Assembly: GCA_947367855.1 (NCBI GenBank) | Contig: CANBFE010000001.1 | Coordinates: 372,001 to 436,000 of the forward strand | Reading direction: 5' to 3' | DNA: 64,000 nt | Source: an uncultured Lachnospiraceae bacterium | Lineage (GTDB): Bacteria; Bacillota; Clostridia; Lachnospirales; Lachnospiraceae | Shown here: in pieces, positions 16,006 through 22,984 of the stretch | Numbering within the stretch: the first letter of the stretch is position 1 | Layout of the letters: each line of letters begins with the position of its first letter | Translations under genes and position numbers: made by a program | Notes under the pieces: generated by a model | The model's input: the letters and a program-made list of their open reading frames with translations, nothing else | Told to the model about the DNA's origin: nothing | The model's database searches: none

Positions 16006-16911
16006 ATGTATCTGGAAGGCAGGAAAGATGAAATCCGCATTAAGCGGCTGGAAGTATTTGCACATCATGGAGTGTATCCAAAGGAGACAGAGGAGGGGCA
16101 GATCTTCTATGTCAATGCGGTTTTGTATACGGATACATCCGGGGCAGGGGGCAGCGATGAACTGGGGCGGACTGTTGACTATGGTTCCGTATGCCGCTTT
16201 GTCACCGGATGGATGCAGGAAAATACCTGCAGACTGTTGGAGGCAGTGGCGGAGAGGATGGCGGAGGCCATTCTGCTGAACTATAGAATGGTATGGTCCA
16301 TAGACCTGGAAATTGAAAAACCCTTTGCCCCGGTTCCGCTTCCCTTTGAAAACATATCCGTGAAAGTGCACAGGGGATGGCACAGGGCCTATGTGGCGCT
16401 GGGATCCAATATGGGCGACAGGGAGGCGTATCTGTCCAAAGCCCTGGAGGCCATGAATTCCCACCCTTTGATTGAAGTGAAGAAAATCTCAAAACTGATG
16501 GTTACGAAACCCTATGGGGGAGTGGAACAGGAAGATTTTTTAAACGGGGCAGCAGAGATAGAGACACTGTTAAATCCGGAGCGGCTTCTTGATGCGCTGC
16601 AGGAGATGGAGAAGGCGGCAGGAAGGGAAAGACTGGTGCGCTGGGGGCCCAGGACACTGGATCTGGACATTTTGTTTTACGATAAAATAGTGATGGAAAA
16701 TGAGAGACTGGTGATACCACATCCGGATCTGGAAAACCGCCTTTTTGTACTGGAGCCCCTGGCAGACATAGCTCCCTGGTTCAGACATCCGGTAACGGGA
16801 AAGACTGTGACTGCGCTTTTGACAGAGCTTGGCGCCGTAGCGGGAGAAAGCGCCGTTCCGGGTAATTTCCCGCTCAGCGGGGCATGCGTGGGGAGAGATA
16901 CCTGTCCATAA
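16006..16911 (+). CDS. folK: FolB-FolK fusion: dihydroneopterin aldolase / HPPK
   Basis: 301 residues with two enzymes in order. Residues ~1-118 are dihydroneopterin aldolase (LEVFAHHGVYPKETEEGQ; TVDYGSVCRFV; LLEAVAERMAEAIL; EIEKPFAPVPLPFENISV). Residues ~122-280 are 6-hydroxymethyl-dihydropterin pyrophosphokinase (AYVALGSNMGDREAYLSKAL; RWGPRTLDLDILFYD; VIPHPDLENRLFVLEPLADI). Together they perform the two steps feeding FolP. ATG 16006 has GGGAGG 6 bases upstream; the frame is open to 15928. The 3' end overlaps the convergent Gx-transporter gene by 38 bp, leaving no room for a separate terminator. Confidence 0.93.
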   Translation: MYLEGRKDEIRIKRLEVFAHHGVYPKETEEGQIFYVNAVLYTDTSGAGGSDELGRTVDYGSVCRFVTGWMQENTCRLLEAVAERMAEAILLNYRMVWSIDLEIEKPFAPVPLPFENISVKVHRGWHRAYVALGSNMGDREAYLSKALEAMNSHPLIEVKKISKLMVTKPYGGVEQEDFLNGAAEIETLLNPERLLDALQEMEKAAGRERLVRWGPRTLDLDILFYDKIVMENERLVIPHPDLENRLFVLEPLADIAPWFRHPVTGKTVTALLTELGAVAGESAVPGNFPLSGACVGRDTCP

Positions 16912-17374
16912 AGGCAGCGCACATTCCGGTAAAAACTCCTGTGAGGATTCCGCTTATCACCAGAAAGGGAAGGTAGGCGGCTACGCCCGGGGTGGCTGTG
17001 ATGAGAAAGGCGGTGAAAAGCTGTCCGAGATTGTGGGTCAGTCCTCCCATGGCCCCTGTGAGGAAGAGCATGTTTCTGCGCAGCATGCCCATAACCACGG
17101 CCATTACAGCCAGGCTGGCCAGTCCTCCGGCCAGACTGTACAGCAGGGAAAGGGCCTGGCCGAACAGAAAGGCAGACAGCAGGATTCTGCACAGCAGCAC
17201 CAACAGCGCGTCTTTGGCGGAAAACCTGCGCAGCAGAAACAGGGTTACGATATTGGCAAGCCCCAGTTTGATTCCGGGTATGGGAACCAGAGGGGGAATG
17301 GCGCTCTCAATGGCGTATACGGCCAGGGAGAGGGTGGTAAGAAGGGATAAAAAGGTCAGTTTTTTTATTTTCAT
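16874..17374 (-). CDS. Gx transporter family membrane protein (heptaprenyl diphosphate synthase component I-like)
   Basis: 166 residues, almost wholly hydrophobic with about five membrane segments. IPGIKLGLANIVTLFLL and GGLTHNLGQLFTAFL are the family signatures. In Clostridia this family is consistently encoded next to a NusG-domain-II protein and ApbE, as here, and is often annotated as a transporter of the Gx type. The connection to prenyl synthase is historical. Downstream of the NusG-II gene with a 9 bp gap. Confidence 0.85.
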   Translation of the reverse strand: MKIKKLTFLSLLTTLSLAVYAIESAIPPLVPIPGIKLGLANIVTLFLLRRFSAKDALLVLLCRILLSAFLFGQALSLLYSLAGGLASLAVMAVVMGMLRRNMLFLTGAMGGLTHNLGQLFTAFLITATPGVAAYLPFLVISGILTGVFTGMCAAFMDRYLSPRMPR

Positions 17375-17383
17375 GGATACTCC

Positions 17384-17797
17384 TCAGTATGTCACAATGT
17401 CCGGGACGGACTGGTTTTCCCGGGAATCCTGGCCGGGCCGCAGCCGGATGACAAGCCGGTTGGGCAGGCAGGTGATGGGCAGTGTGGAATCGCTGATAAA
17501 ACCCTGACGGACGCAGAGCTTGTCGGGACAGTCCGCGGAAAGGATGCAGATGCTCCCCTGCCGGACTTCAATCTCATTGACACAGCCGTTTTCGCCTTCT
17601 ATGGTAAAACTTCGGTTTTCCGATACTTCGTTTAAGGGAATGCTCATAATCAGGATACCGTTTTGATAGATATCCGCCGTGAAGGAATCTTCCTTTCCGG
17701 CAGGCCGGAGGAGCGCAGCCAGGCTGACCAGACATAAAAGCAGCAGAAACACTGTCAGCAGGACGGCATTTTTTTTATAACCGGAAATCTTATTCAC
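17384..17797 (-). CDS. NusG domain II-containing membrane-anchored protein
   Basis: 137 residues: basic N-terminus, one membrane helix (about residues 11-29, VLLTVFLLLLCLVSLAALL), then an extracytoplasmic NusG-II fold with INGENGCxNEIEV-type and DCPDKLCVRQGFI motifs and ITCLPNRLVIRL. The two Cys segments (DCPDKLC, TCLPN) are typical of the family. Its operon with the Gx transporter and the divergent apbE suggests a role in an envelope flavin or redox pathway, as proposed for Rnf-linked clusters; no function is shown directly. Confidence 0.85.
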   Translation of the reverse strand: MNKISGYKKNAVLLTVFLLLLCLVSLAALLRPAGKEDSFTADIYQNGILIMSIPLNEVSENRSFTIEGENGCVNEIEVRQGSICILSADCPDKLCVRQGFISDSTLPITCLPNRLVIRLRPGQDSRENQSVPDIVTY

Positions 17798-17886
17798 AAT
17801 GAGAACCTTTCTGCGGGTTTATTTTGCAGGGATGTCCTGGAAAATGCATCCCGTTGGAATCCAGTATAACAAAAGGAAGGAAAAAA

Positions 17887-18960
17887 ATGAAGCTTTTTTT
17901 CAGGATAACAATGCTTTGGGGGATGATTGTTTTCTGTTTCGGCTGCGGGATGCAGGAGAACGGGGAAAGACAGGATAAAGATTCTGCCTGGCAGTGCGTG
18001 GACACTGCAATGGGGACTGTGGTGCAGCAGACCGTCTACGGATCCGGGGAGGCAGCGGAGGACTTTTTCGGCCAGACCAGGGTGGCGCTGACGGAACTGG
18101 AGCAGGAACAGCTTTCCTGGAGACTGGAGACATCCGAGGTATATCGTATGAACCAGTGGGCAGGGAAGGAGGAGGGCTGCGGAATACCGGAGGATATGGC
18201 GCGGCTGCTCCAGGCCTGTCTGGAGCTTGGCAGACGGTCCGGGGGAAATTTTGATATAAGTCTGGGACAGCTGACCCGCCTGTGGAATATCGATAAATGG
18301 GCGGCAGGAGAGAATGAAGTTATTTTCGGGATTCCTTCGGAAGAGGAGATTCAGGAGGCGCTGCGTCTCTGCGGAAGCGCAAAAATCCGTCTCACCGGAG
18401 ACGGTCCGGACGCTTCTTCTGAGGAGTTCCGCGTTTATCTGCCTGAAGGCATGCAGCTGGACCTGGGAGCTGTGGGAAAAGGTCTGGCGCTGTCCGCTGT
18501 CAGCAGCCTTTTGGGGGAGGAGACCCGGATTACAGGGGCTGTGGTATCACTGGGGGGCAGTATCCTGACCTGGGGGGAGAAACCGGACGGCAGTCCCTGG
18601 AAGGTGGGTGTCATGGACCCTTTTGACACTGCTTCAAATGTGGGAATACTGACGCTGGAGGGGGAATGGTGTATTTCCACATCAGGAGACTATGAGAGAT
18701 ATGTGGAGGCAGACGGTGTGCGCTATCACCATATTCTGGACCCCGCTACCGGATACCCGGCTGACAGCGGCGTGAAGGGTGTGACCATCCTGGCTGAGGA
18801 CGGCCTGCTCAGCGACGGGCTTTCCACTGCCTGCTTTCTACTGGGGCCTGAGGAGGGAATTGCGCTGGCTGCGGAATACGGAGCGGAAGTGCTGTTTGTC
18901 ATGGAGGACGGCGAAATTGTGATGTCAGAGGGCATGGAGAAGTATTTTAGGGAAAATTAG
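17887..18960 (+). CDS. apbE: FAD:protein FMN transferase, lipoprotein
   Basis: 357 residues. The start (AGGAAGG 6 bases upstream) gives a signal peptide ending in a lipobox, CFGC with Cys near residue 20, so the mature protein is membrane-anchored outside the cell. ApbE transfers FMN from FAD to Thr residues of targets such as Rnf/Nqr subunits. GNFDISLGQLTRLWNID, DLGAVGKGLALSAV, SLGGSILTWGEKPDG and HHILDPATGYPADSGVKGVT are the family motifs, including the Mg-binding and FAD-binding segments. Divergent from the NusG-II/Gx pair across ~90 bp. No flavinylation target gene is seen in the window. Confidence 0.93.
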   Translation: MKLFFRITMLWGMIVFCFGCGMQENGERQDKDSAWQCVDTAMGTVVQQTVYGSGEAAEDFFGQTRVALTELEQEQLSWRLETSEVYRMNQWAGKEEGCGIPEDMARLLQACLELGRRSGGNFDISLGQLTRLWNIDKWAAGENEVIFGIPSEEEIQEALRLCGSAKIRLTGDGPDASSEEFRVYLPEGMQLDLGAVGKGLALSAVSSLLGEETRITGAVVSLGGSILTWGEKPDGSPWKVGVMDPFDTASNVGILTLEGEWCISTSGDYERYVEADGVRYHHILDPATGYPADSGVKGVTILAEDGLLSDGLSTACFLLGPEEGIALAAEYGAEVLFVMEDGEIVMSEGMEKYFREN

Positions 18961-18969
18961 GATACATGG

Positions 18970-18998
18970 TTGCCGCTGCAGGTCATCCGGGGTATAAT
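18970..18998 (+). promoter_or_regulatory. Promoter of the HAD hydrolase gene
   Basis: TTGCCG, 17 bp, perfect TATAAT, 33 bp before the start codon. Confidence 0.7.
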
Positions 18999-19031
18999 GG
19001 AATTTGATTGGCAGTGAAAGGAGGATACTGT

Positions 19032-19637
19032 ATGATTCGAAATATAATATTTGATATCGGAAATGTATTGACGGATTTCCGTTGGAAGGGATTTCTGGAG
19101 GATCAGGGATTTGATGAGGCAATGGTGGCGCGGATTGCCCGTGCTTCGGTGCTGACGCCGCTCTGGGACGAGGTTGACAGAGGCGTGTGGGAAACCGACA
19201 GGCTGTTGGAGGAATTTGTCAGGATGGACCAGGAGATAGAGCAGGAGATCCGCAGGGCCTTTGCCAATGTAAACGGCATGGTGACAAAACGCGGATATGC
19301 GATTCCCTGGATTCAGGAGCTGAAGGCCTGGGGATACAGGGTGTATTATCTGTCAAATTTTTCTGAGAAAGCCTATGAGGACTGCAGGGATGCCCTGGAT
19401 TTTCTGCCGTTCATGGACGGGGGAATCCTGTCTTTCAGGGAAAAAGTGGTGAAACCGGATGCGGGGATCTATGAGCTTCTTCTGTCCAGATATGCCCTGA
19501 AGGCGGAGGAAAGCGTATTTCTTGACGATACTGCGAAAAATGTGGAAGCGGCAAAGGCGCTTGGCATTCATGGTATCTGCTTTCAGACCAAAGAGCAGGC
19601 GGAGGCCGAATTGAAACTTCTGGGAGTGGGTGCATAA
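19032..19637 (+). CDS. HAD-superfamily phosphatase (HAD-IA, YihX-like)
   Basis: 201 residues. Motif I IIFDIGNVLTDF has the second catalytic position as Gly rather than Asp (D-x-G), as in the YihX-type group of HAD hydrolases. Motif II is the Ser of YYLSNFSEKAY, motif III the Lys of KVVKPDAGIYE, motif IV FLDDTAKNVEAA. The cap is small and helical (type 1). Start at 19032 follows AAGGAGG. Likely acts on a sugar phosphate or nucleotide; substrate unknown. Confidence 0.85.
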   Translation: MIRNIIFDIGNVLTDFRWKGFLEDQGFDEAMVARIARASVLTPLWDEVDRGVWETDRLLEEFVRMDQEIEQEIRRAFANVNGMVTKRGYAIPWIQELKAWGYRVYYLSNFSEKAYEDCRDALDFLPFMDGGILSFREKVVKPDAGIYELLLSRYALKAEESVFLDDTAKNVEAAKALGIHGICFQTKEQAEAELKLLGVGA

Positions 19638-19651
19638 ATTTGAGACAAAAT

Positions 19652-19682
19652 AAAACCAATCAAAATGAATTTGATTGGTTTT
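19652..19682. terminator. Bidirectional terminator between HAD gene and tRNA-Thr
   Basis: 13 bp perfect stem (19652-19664 with 19670-19682), 5-base loop, T-rich on both sides. It serves the HAD transcript and the converging tRNA transcript. Confidence 0.85.
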
Positions 19683-19687
19683 ATAAA

Positions 19688-19760
19688 AGCTGCTGACGGG
19701 AATCGGACCCGTGACCTCCGCACTACCAATGCGACGCTCTACCGACTGAGCCACAGCAGC
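19688..19760 (-). tRNA. tRNA-Thr (anticodon GGT)
   Basis: The minus strand folds into a complete cloverleaf: acceptor arms GCTGCTG and CAGCAGC, D-arm with GCTCAGTCGGTAGAGC, anticodon stem TCGCA / TGCGG-type flanking loop TTGGTAG (anticodon GGT), T-arm with GGTCCGATTCC. Discriminator base is T. CCA is not encoded. Confidence 0.95.
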
Positions 19761-19809
19761 AAGTGAATGTGTTACCACAACCACAAGTGATATTATACCA
19801 GCTATCCCC

Positions 19810-22128
19810 TTACTTGTCAACAAAATTTTTCAATTTTCTTAAACATTTTTTTCTCAATTTTTCGCAGTACTTTTTGTTGAAAAACCAGAGGATAATGCTT
19901 CCGGCAAGCGCAACGCAGGAAACACCTTCCGCAAGCCGCCAGAACCAGGGTTCCTGGAAACTGATCCGGATGCTTCCAGAGTATCCGCCGGGAAAGGTAA
20001 CGCGAACCATATTGTTGGTTCCCGGAGAAACCGGAAGCTCCTCCAGGGTCTCTGTGTCGATACAGCGGTAGTATTTATAGGAGAGCAGAGGAAACTCCAT
20101 ATAACCGCCCTGGGAAGCTGCAGACACATGGCAGTATATTGTGTTTCCCAGTTTTCGGAAGTTTTCAGGCGGCGCAGTGTTTTCAAAGGAAACGGCGTTT
20201 TCCTCAATTTCTTCCGGAATGGTTCCGGTGGGCAGATAATCATAGGAATACATCTGCATGGTATTCAGGTCGTGGGCGTTGTATACCCGGTAGGGTTCCC
20301 CGGAAAAGGAAAAGTCGTAAAAGTACCAGCCGATGTTTACGGCGAAAAGCACCATGCAGGAGGCAAGGAGCAGACCGGCCTGTCTGGGGATGACTTTTTC
20401 TGCCAGTTCAAAGGAACAGCACAGAACCAAAGTCAGCAGCACGGTGGCCGGAGCCAACAGGCGCCAGGGGAACTGAAGGCTGTATACCACATTTTCAATG
20501 CCCTGTCCCAGGGAGGCAAGTGCATCCCATGGGAAATAGCAGGTACTCATGAACAGCAGCAGGGCGCTGAGGAGCATGCAAAACAGCACTCCGGAATAAT
20601 TGCGGCTTCGCCTGCAGTCAGGTCCGTAAATGCAGGACAGATAAAGGAACAGGAAGATGCCCACAGTCAGCAGAATTCCGATTCCGTAAGTGGCCTCGCT
20701 GTATACACCGGCCACGGAGGACCATGCGCCGCCGTTAGCCTTCTGAAACAGAGTGAAGAGCTGCACTGGAAACATGCCTGCAGCCTGAAAGGAGCCGGAG
20801 GTACGGCCTGTCCATTCAGGAGAGTTGATCATGATATCTTCCTGATAGAAATCCAGGAAGGGCACGATGAAGTTCAGGTTCATCAGCAGTGTAAGCCCTG
20901 CTGCCAGAAGGAGGGCGGGGAACCTGCCGCAGCGGAAGACCTTTTTGCACAGAAGAATACAGGTCAGTATAATGACAAAGCCGATCATGATAGTGCTCAG
21001 GACATGGGACTGTATCAGCCCGGTGAGGCCGAAGGCAATGAGGAGTATGTTTTTCCGCCTCCCCTCCCGGTGGTCTTCCCGGAAAAGCAGGTAAAAACCG
21101 CACAGTACCAGGGGGAGGACCATCATTGCGGTATATTCTCCCACGGTTGCCCGGGTGTACAGGTCCATGAGACGGTAGGGGGCCAGGGTATAGGCAAGAC
21201 AGCCCAGAAGTCCCGTCTTTTCGCTTGCAAAAATCTTTCGGAAGGCATAATAACTGCATAATACGGTGCCCAGATTTACGGCTGCCACAAAAATCTTGTA
21301 GGAGGACTGGATGGAAAAGCCCAGAAGCCTGAGAAAGGCAGGGAAGTAGAGGAAGGCATCCCCATAGAAGATACCCACTGCATAGCCCTGGCCGTTTGCC
21401 CACAGGGGATGGATTTTTACCGGGAAGACGCCCTGGGAAAGTCCCTGGCTGATGGCCTCAAACCGCAGCAGATGAAAGGGCAGATCATGGCCTACGGTGA
21501 GATAATCAGTGTAAAGGGGATAGCAGGAAATAAGAAAAATACCTGCCAGAGCCATAATAATCCTGCGCCGGAGAGCATCAGAGCGCCGGAAAAAGTCTGC
21601 CAGGCTGATGAGCAGACAAAGAATTATCGCATAAAAAACATTTTTCTTATACCGGGCGCTTGATTCAAAGACGGCAATCCTGCTGATGGAGAGAGAGCCG
21701 GTTCCCGAAAAGGAGACCTGAAATGTGACGGTGTCCGTGGACCGGGAAAGCTCCAGCGGCAGGACGGCAGAGGCTGTGGAAGGCTTCAGTTCCACAGGAG
21801 TGCAGTGCATTTCCATGGGGCCCAGACCGGAAAGGGCTGAAACCGTGCTTCCGGCGCTGTCTGCGCTGTAATCCACCTGAACATGATATGTGCCCCTGTC
21901 CAGATCCAGTGCAGGCGTGGTCAGAAAAATGCCGCTTTGGCCGGATTTCTGGTCCATGATGACGGCATCGTCCAGAACGGCTGATTCCGAGACCGTATAG
22001 TCATCTATTGCAAAAATGCGGCTGTAGGAACTGCCGCGGTTTATAAGCCATGTACCCACTGCGGTAAGAAGAATCAGAAGCTGCAGTCCTGCAACCATAT
22101 ATTTTCTGGGCAATTTACTGATGCGCAT
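19810..22128 (-). CDS. Large polytopic membrane protein, YfhO / GT-C-like
   Basis: 772 residues. One N-terminal membrane helix, an extracytoplasmic beta-rich domain (residues ~40-150), then about ten membrane segments. Conserved-looking GHDLPFHLLRFEAISQGLSQG after the second helix and YTLAPYRLMDLYTRATVGEY resemble GT-C-fold lipid-linked sugar transferases and YfhO-like proteins (also named PTPS-related membrane domain). A second extracytoplasmic domain precedes the last helix. The acidic HD near the start of the first large loop suits a GT-C active site. ATG 22128 has AGGTG 7 bases upstream. Likely role: cell-envelope glycosylation; donor and acceptor unknown. Confidence 0.7.
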   Translation of the reverse strand: MRISKLPRKYMVAGLQLLILLTAVGTWLINRGSSYSRIFAIDDYTVSESAVLDDAVIMDQKSGQSGIFLTTPALDLDRGTYHVQVDYSADSAGSTVSALSGLGPMEMHCTPVELKPSTASAVLPLELSRSTDTVTFQVSFSGTGSLSISRIAVFESSARYKKNVFYAIILCLLISLADFFRRSDALRRRIIMALAGIFLISCYPLYTDYLTVGHDLPFHLLRFEAISQGLSQGVFPVKIHPLWANGQGYAVGIFYGDAFLYFPAFLRLLGFSIQSSYKIFVAAVNLGTVLCSYYAFRKIFASEKTGLLGCLAYTLAPYRLMDLYTRATVGEYTAMMVLPLVLCGFYLLFREDHREGRRKNILLIAFGLTGLIQSHVLSTIMIGFVIILTCILLCKKVFRCGRFPALLLAAGLTLLMNLNFIVPFLDFYQEDIMINSPEWTGRTSGSFQAAGMFPVQLFTLFQKANGGAWSSVAGVYSEATYGIGILLTVGIFLFLYLSCIYGPDCRRSRNYSGVLFCMLLSALLLFMSTCYFPWDALASLGQGIENVVYSLQFPWRLLAPATVLLTLVLCCSFELAEKVIPRQAGLLLASCMVLFAVNIGWYFYDFSFSGEPYRVYNAHDLNTMQMYSYDYLPTGTIPEEIEENAVSFENTAPPENFRKLGNTIYCHVSAASQGGYMEFPLLSYKYYRCIDTETLEELPVSPGTNNMVRVTFPGGYSGSIRISFQEPWFWRLAEGVSCVALAGSIILWFFNKKYCEKLRKKCLRKLKNFVDK

Positions 22129-22192
22129 GGAATTCACCTGTATTTTCTCTATATTTTCCGGTCCGGATATCCGTGGCTCCGGGATATGCGGT

Positions 22193-22483
22193 TCACAGAT
22201 ACTGGTTGGGAGATTTTCTCATGAGGAATCTCACATGGTATCCGCTCTCATCACAGACAGAGCGGACCAGGCCCTCGGCCATTTCCCTGAAATTGTCATT
22301 GACACAAATGATACAGTTGTATTTTTTCCGGTTGAAGATGGAGGGCTTCGGCCAGCGGATATAGTAGGAAATACGCGCATTTAGGAGAGCTTTTTCAATC
22401 TGGCCCTTGCATTCCGGATCCGTGATTTCGCAGAGTTCAATTTCATTGTTAATCTTGTTTGAAGTATATAACGGCTGTTCCAT
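22193..22483 (-). CDS. Conserved-looking small protein of unknown function
   Basis: 96 residues beginning MEQPLYTSNKINNEIELCEI. AGGAGG lies 7 bases before the ATG and a good promoter further upstream, so it is a real gene although the open frame extends to 22780. It contains paired segments CKGQIEKALLNARISYYIRW and CIICVNDNFREMAEGLVRSV and four Cys, with no membrane segment. I do not recognise the family. The stop lies 64 bp before the start of the large membrane protein on the same strand, so the two may be co-transcribed. Confidence 0.7.
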   Translation of the reverse strand: MEQPLYTSNKINNEIELCEITDPECKGQIEKALLNARISYYIRWPKPSIFNRKKYNCIICVNDNFREMAEGLVRSVCDESGYHVRFLMRKSPNQYL

Positions 22484-22517
22484 AGCTGTCCTCCTGAGTA
22501 GTTTCCTGAATATTTTT

Positions 22518-22547
22518 ATTATATCATATAATATTGTATACATGCAA
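22518..22547 (-). promoter_or_regulatory. Promoter of the 96-residue protein gene
   Basis: Minus strand TTGCAT (22547-22542), 18 bp, TATAAT (22523-22518). Confidence 0.7.
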
Positions 22548-22580
22548 GGGCTCCGGAATTTTTCATGTTGCTGTTCCAGG

Positions 22581-22609
22581 TAGACAATGGGAAACATTTG
22601 CGATATACT
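22581..22609 (+). promoter_or_regulatory. Promoter of the 93-residue protein gene
   Basis: TAGACA, 17 bp, TATACT, 37 bp before the start codon; divergent from the preceding promoter. Confidence 0.65.
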
Positions 22610-22646
22610 GTAATATAGAAGGAAATTATGGAAAGGGGCATGTATC

Positions 22647-22928
22647 ATGGACTTTTTTGAGAAAGCGGGAGAGAAGATTTCCGCAAAGGGAAGGGATGCT
22701 GCGGATAAAGCCAGGATTCTGGCAGAGACTGCAAAACTGAAAAGCCAGATTTCCACCTGCGATAAAGTGATCCAGAACAATTATCTGGAAATAGGAAGGC
22801 TGTATTATCAGGAGTACAGGGATGTGCCGGACGCGCCTTTTGGAAAACAGTGCCAGGCCGTGTCCAATGCGGAACAGGGCAAAAAAGAGCTTCAGGAAAA
22901 AATTGATGAACTGAAAAAGAAACTATAA
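22647..22928 (+). CDS. Small helical cytoplasmic protein of unknown function
   Basis: 93 residues, charged, mostly helical: MDFFEKAGEKISAKGRDAAD, then LAETAKLKSQISTCDKVIQN, a YLEIGRLYYQEY core, and a C-terminal coiled-coil ELQEKIDELKKKL. Similar small proteins with a KARILAETAKLKSQI-like helix and a LYY core are common in Lachnospiraceae, sometimes with a zinc ribbon added; none here. It has its own promoter, ribosome binding site and terminator, so it is a free-standing gene. Function unknown. Confidence 0.75.
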   Translation: MDFFEKAGEKISAKGRDAADKARILAETAKLKSQISTCDKVIQNNYLEIGRLYYQEYRDVPDAPFGKQCQAVSNAEQGKKELQEKIDELKKKL

Positions 22929-22931
22929 GGA

Positions 22932-22969
22932 ATCAGAAAAGGAGGCACGCAAGAGCCTCCTTTTCTGAT
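22932..22969. terminator. Bidirectional intrinsic terminator
   Basis: 15 bp perfect stem (22932-22946 with 22955-22969), 8-base loop, A/T-rich outer part in both directions. Separates the small helical protein from the converging PBP gene. Confidence 0.9.
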
Positions 22970-22984
22970 AAGCAATGTCTTGTC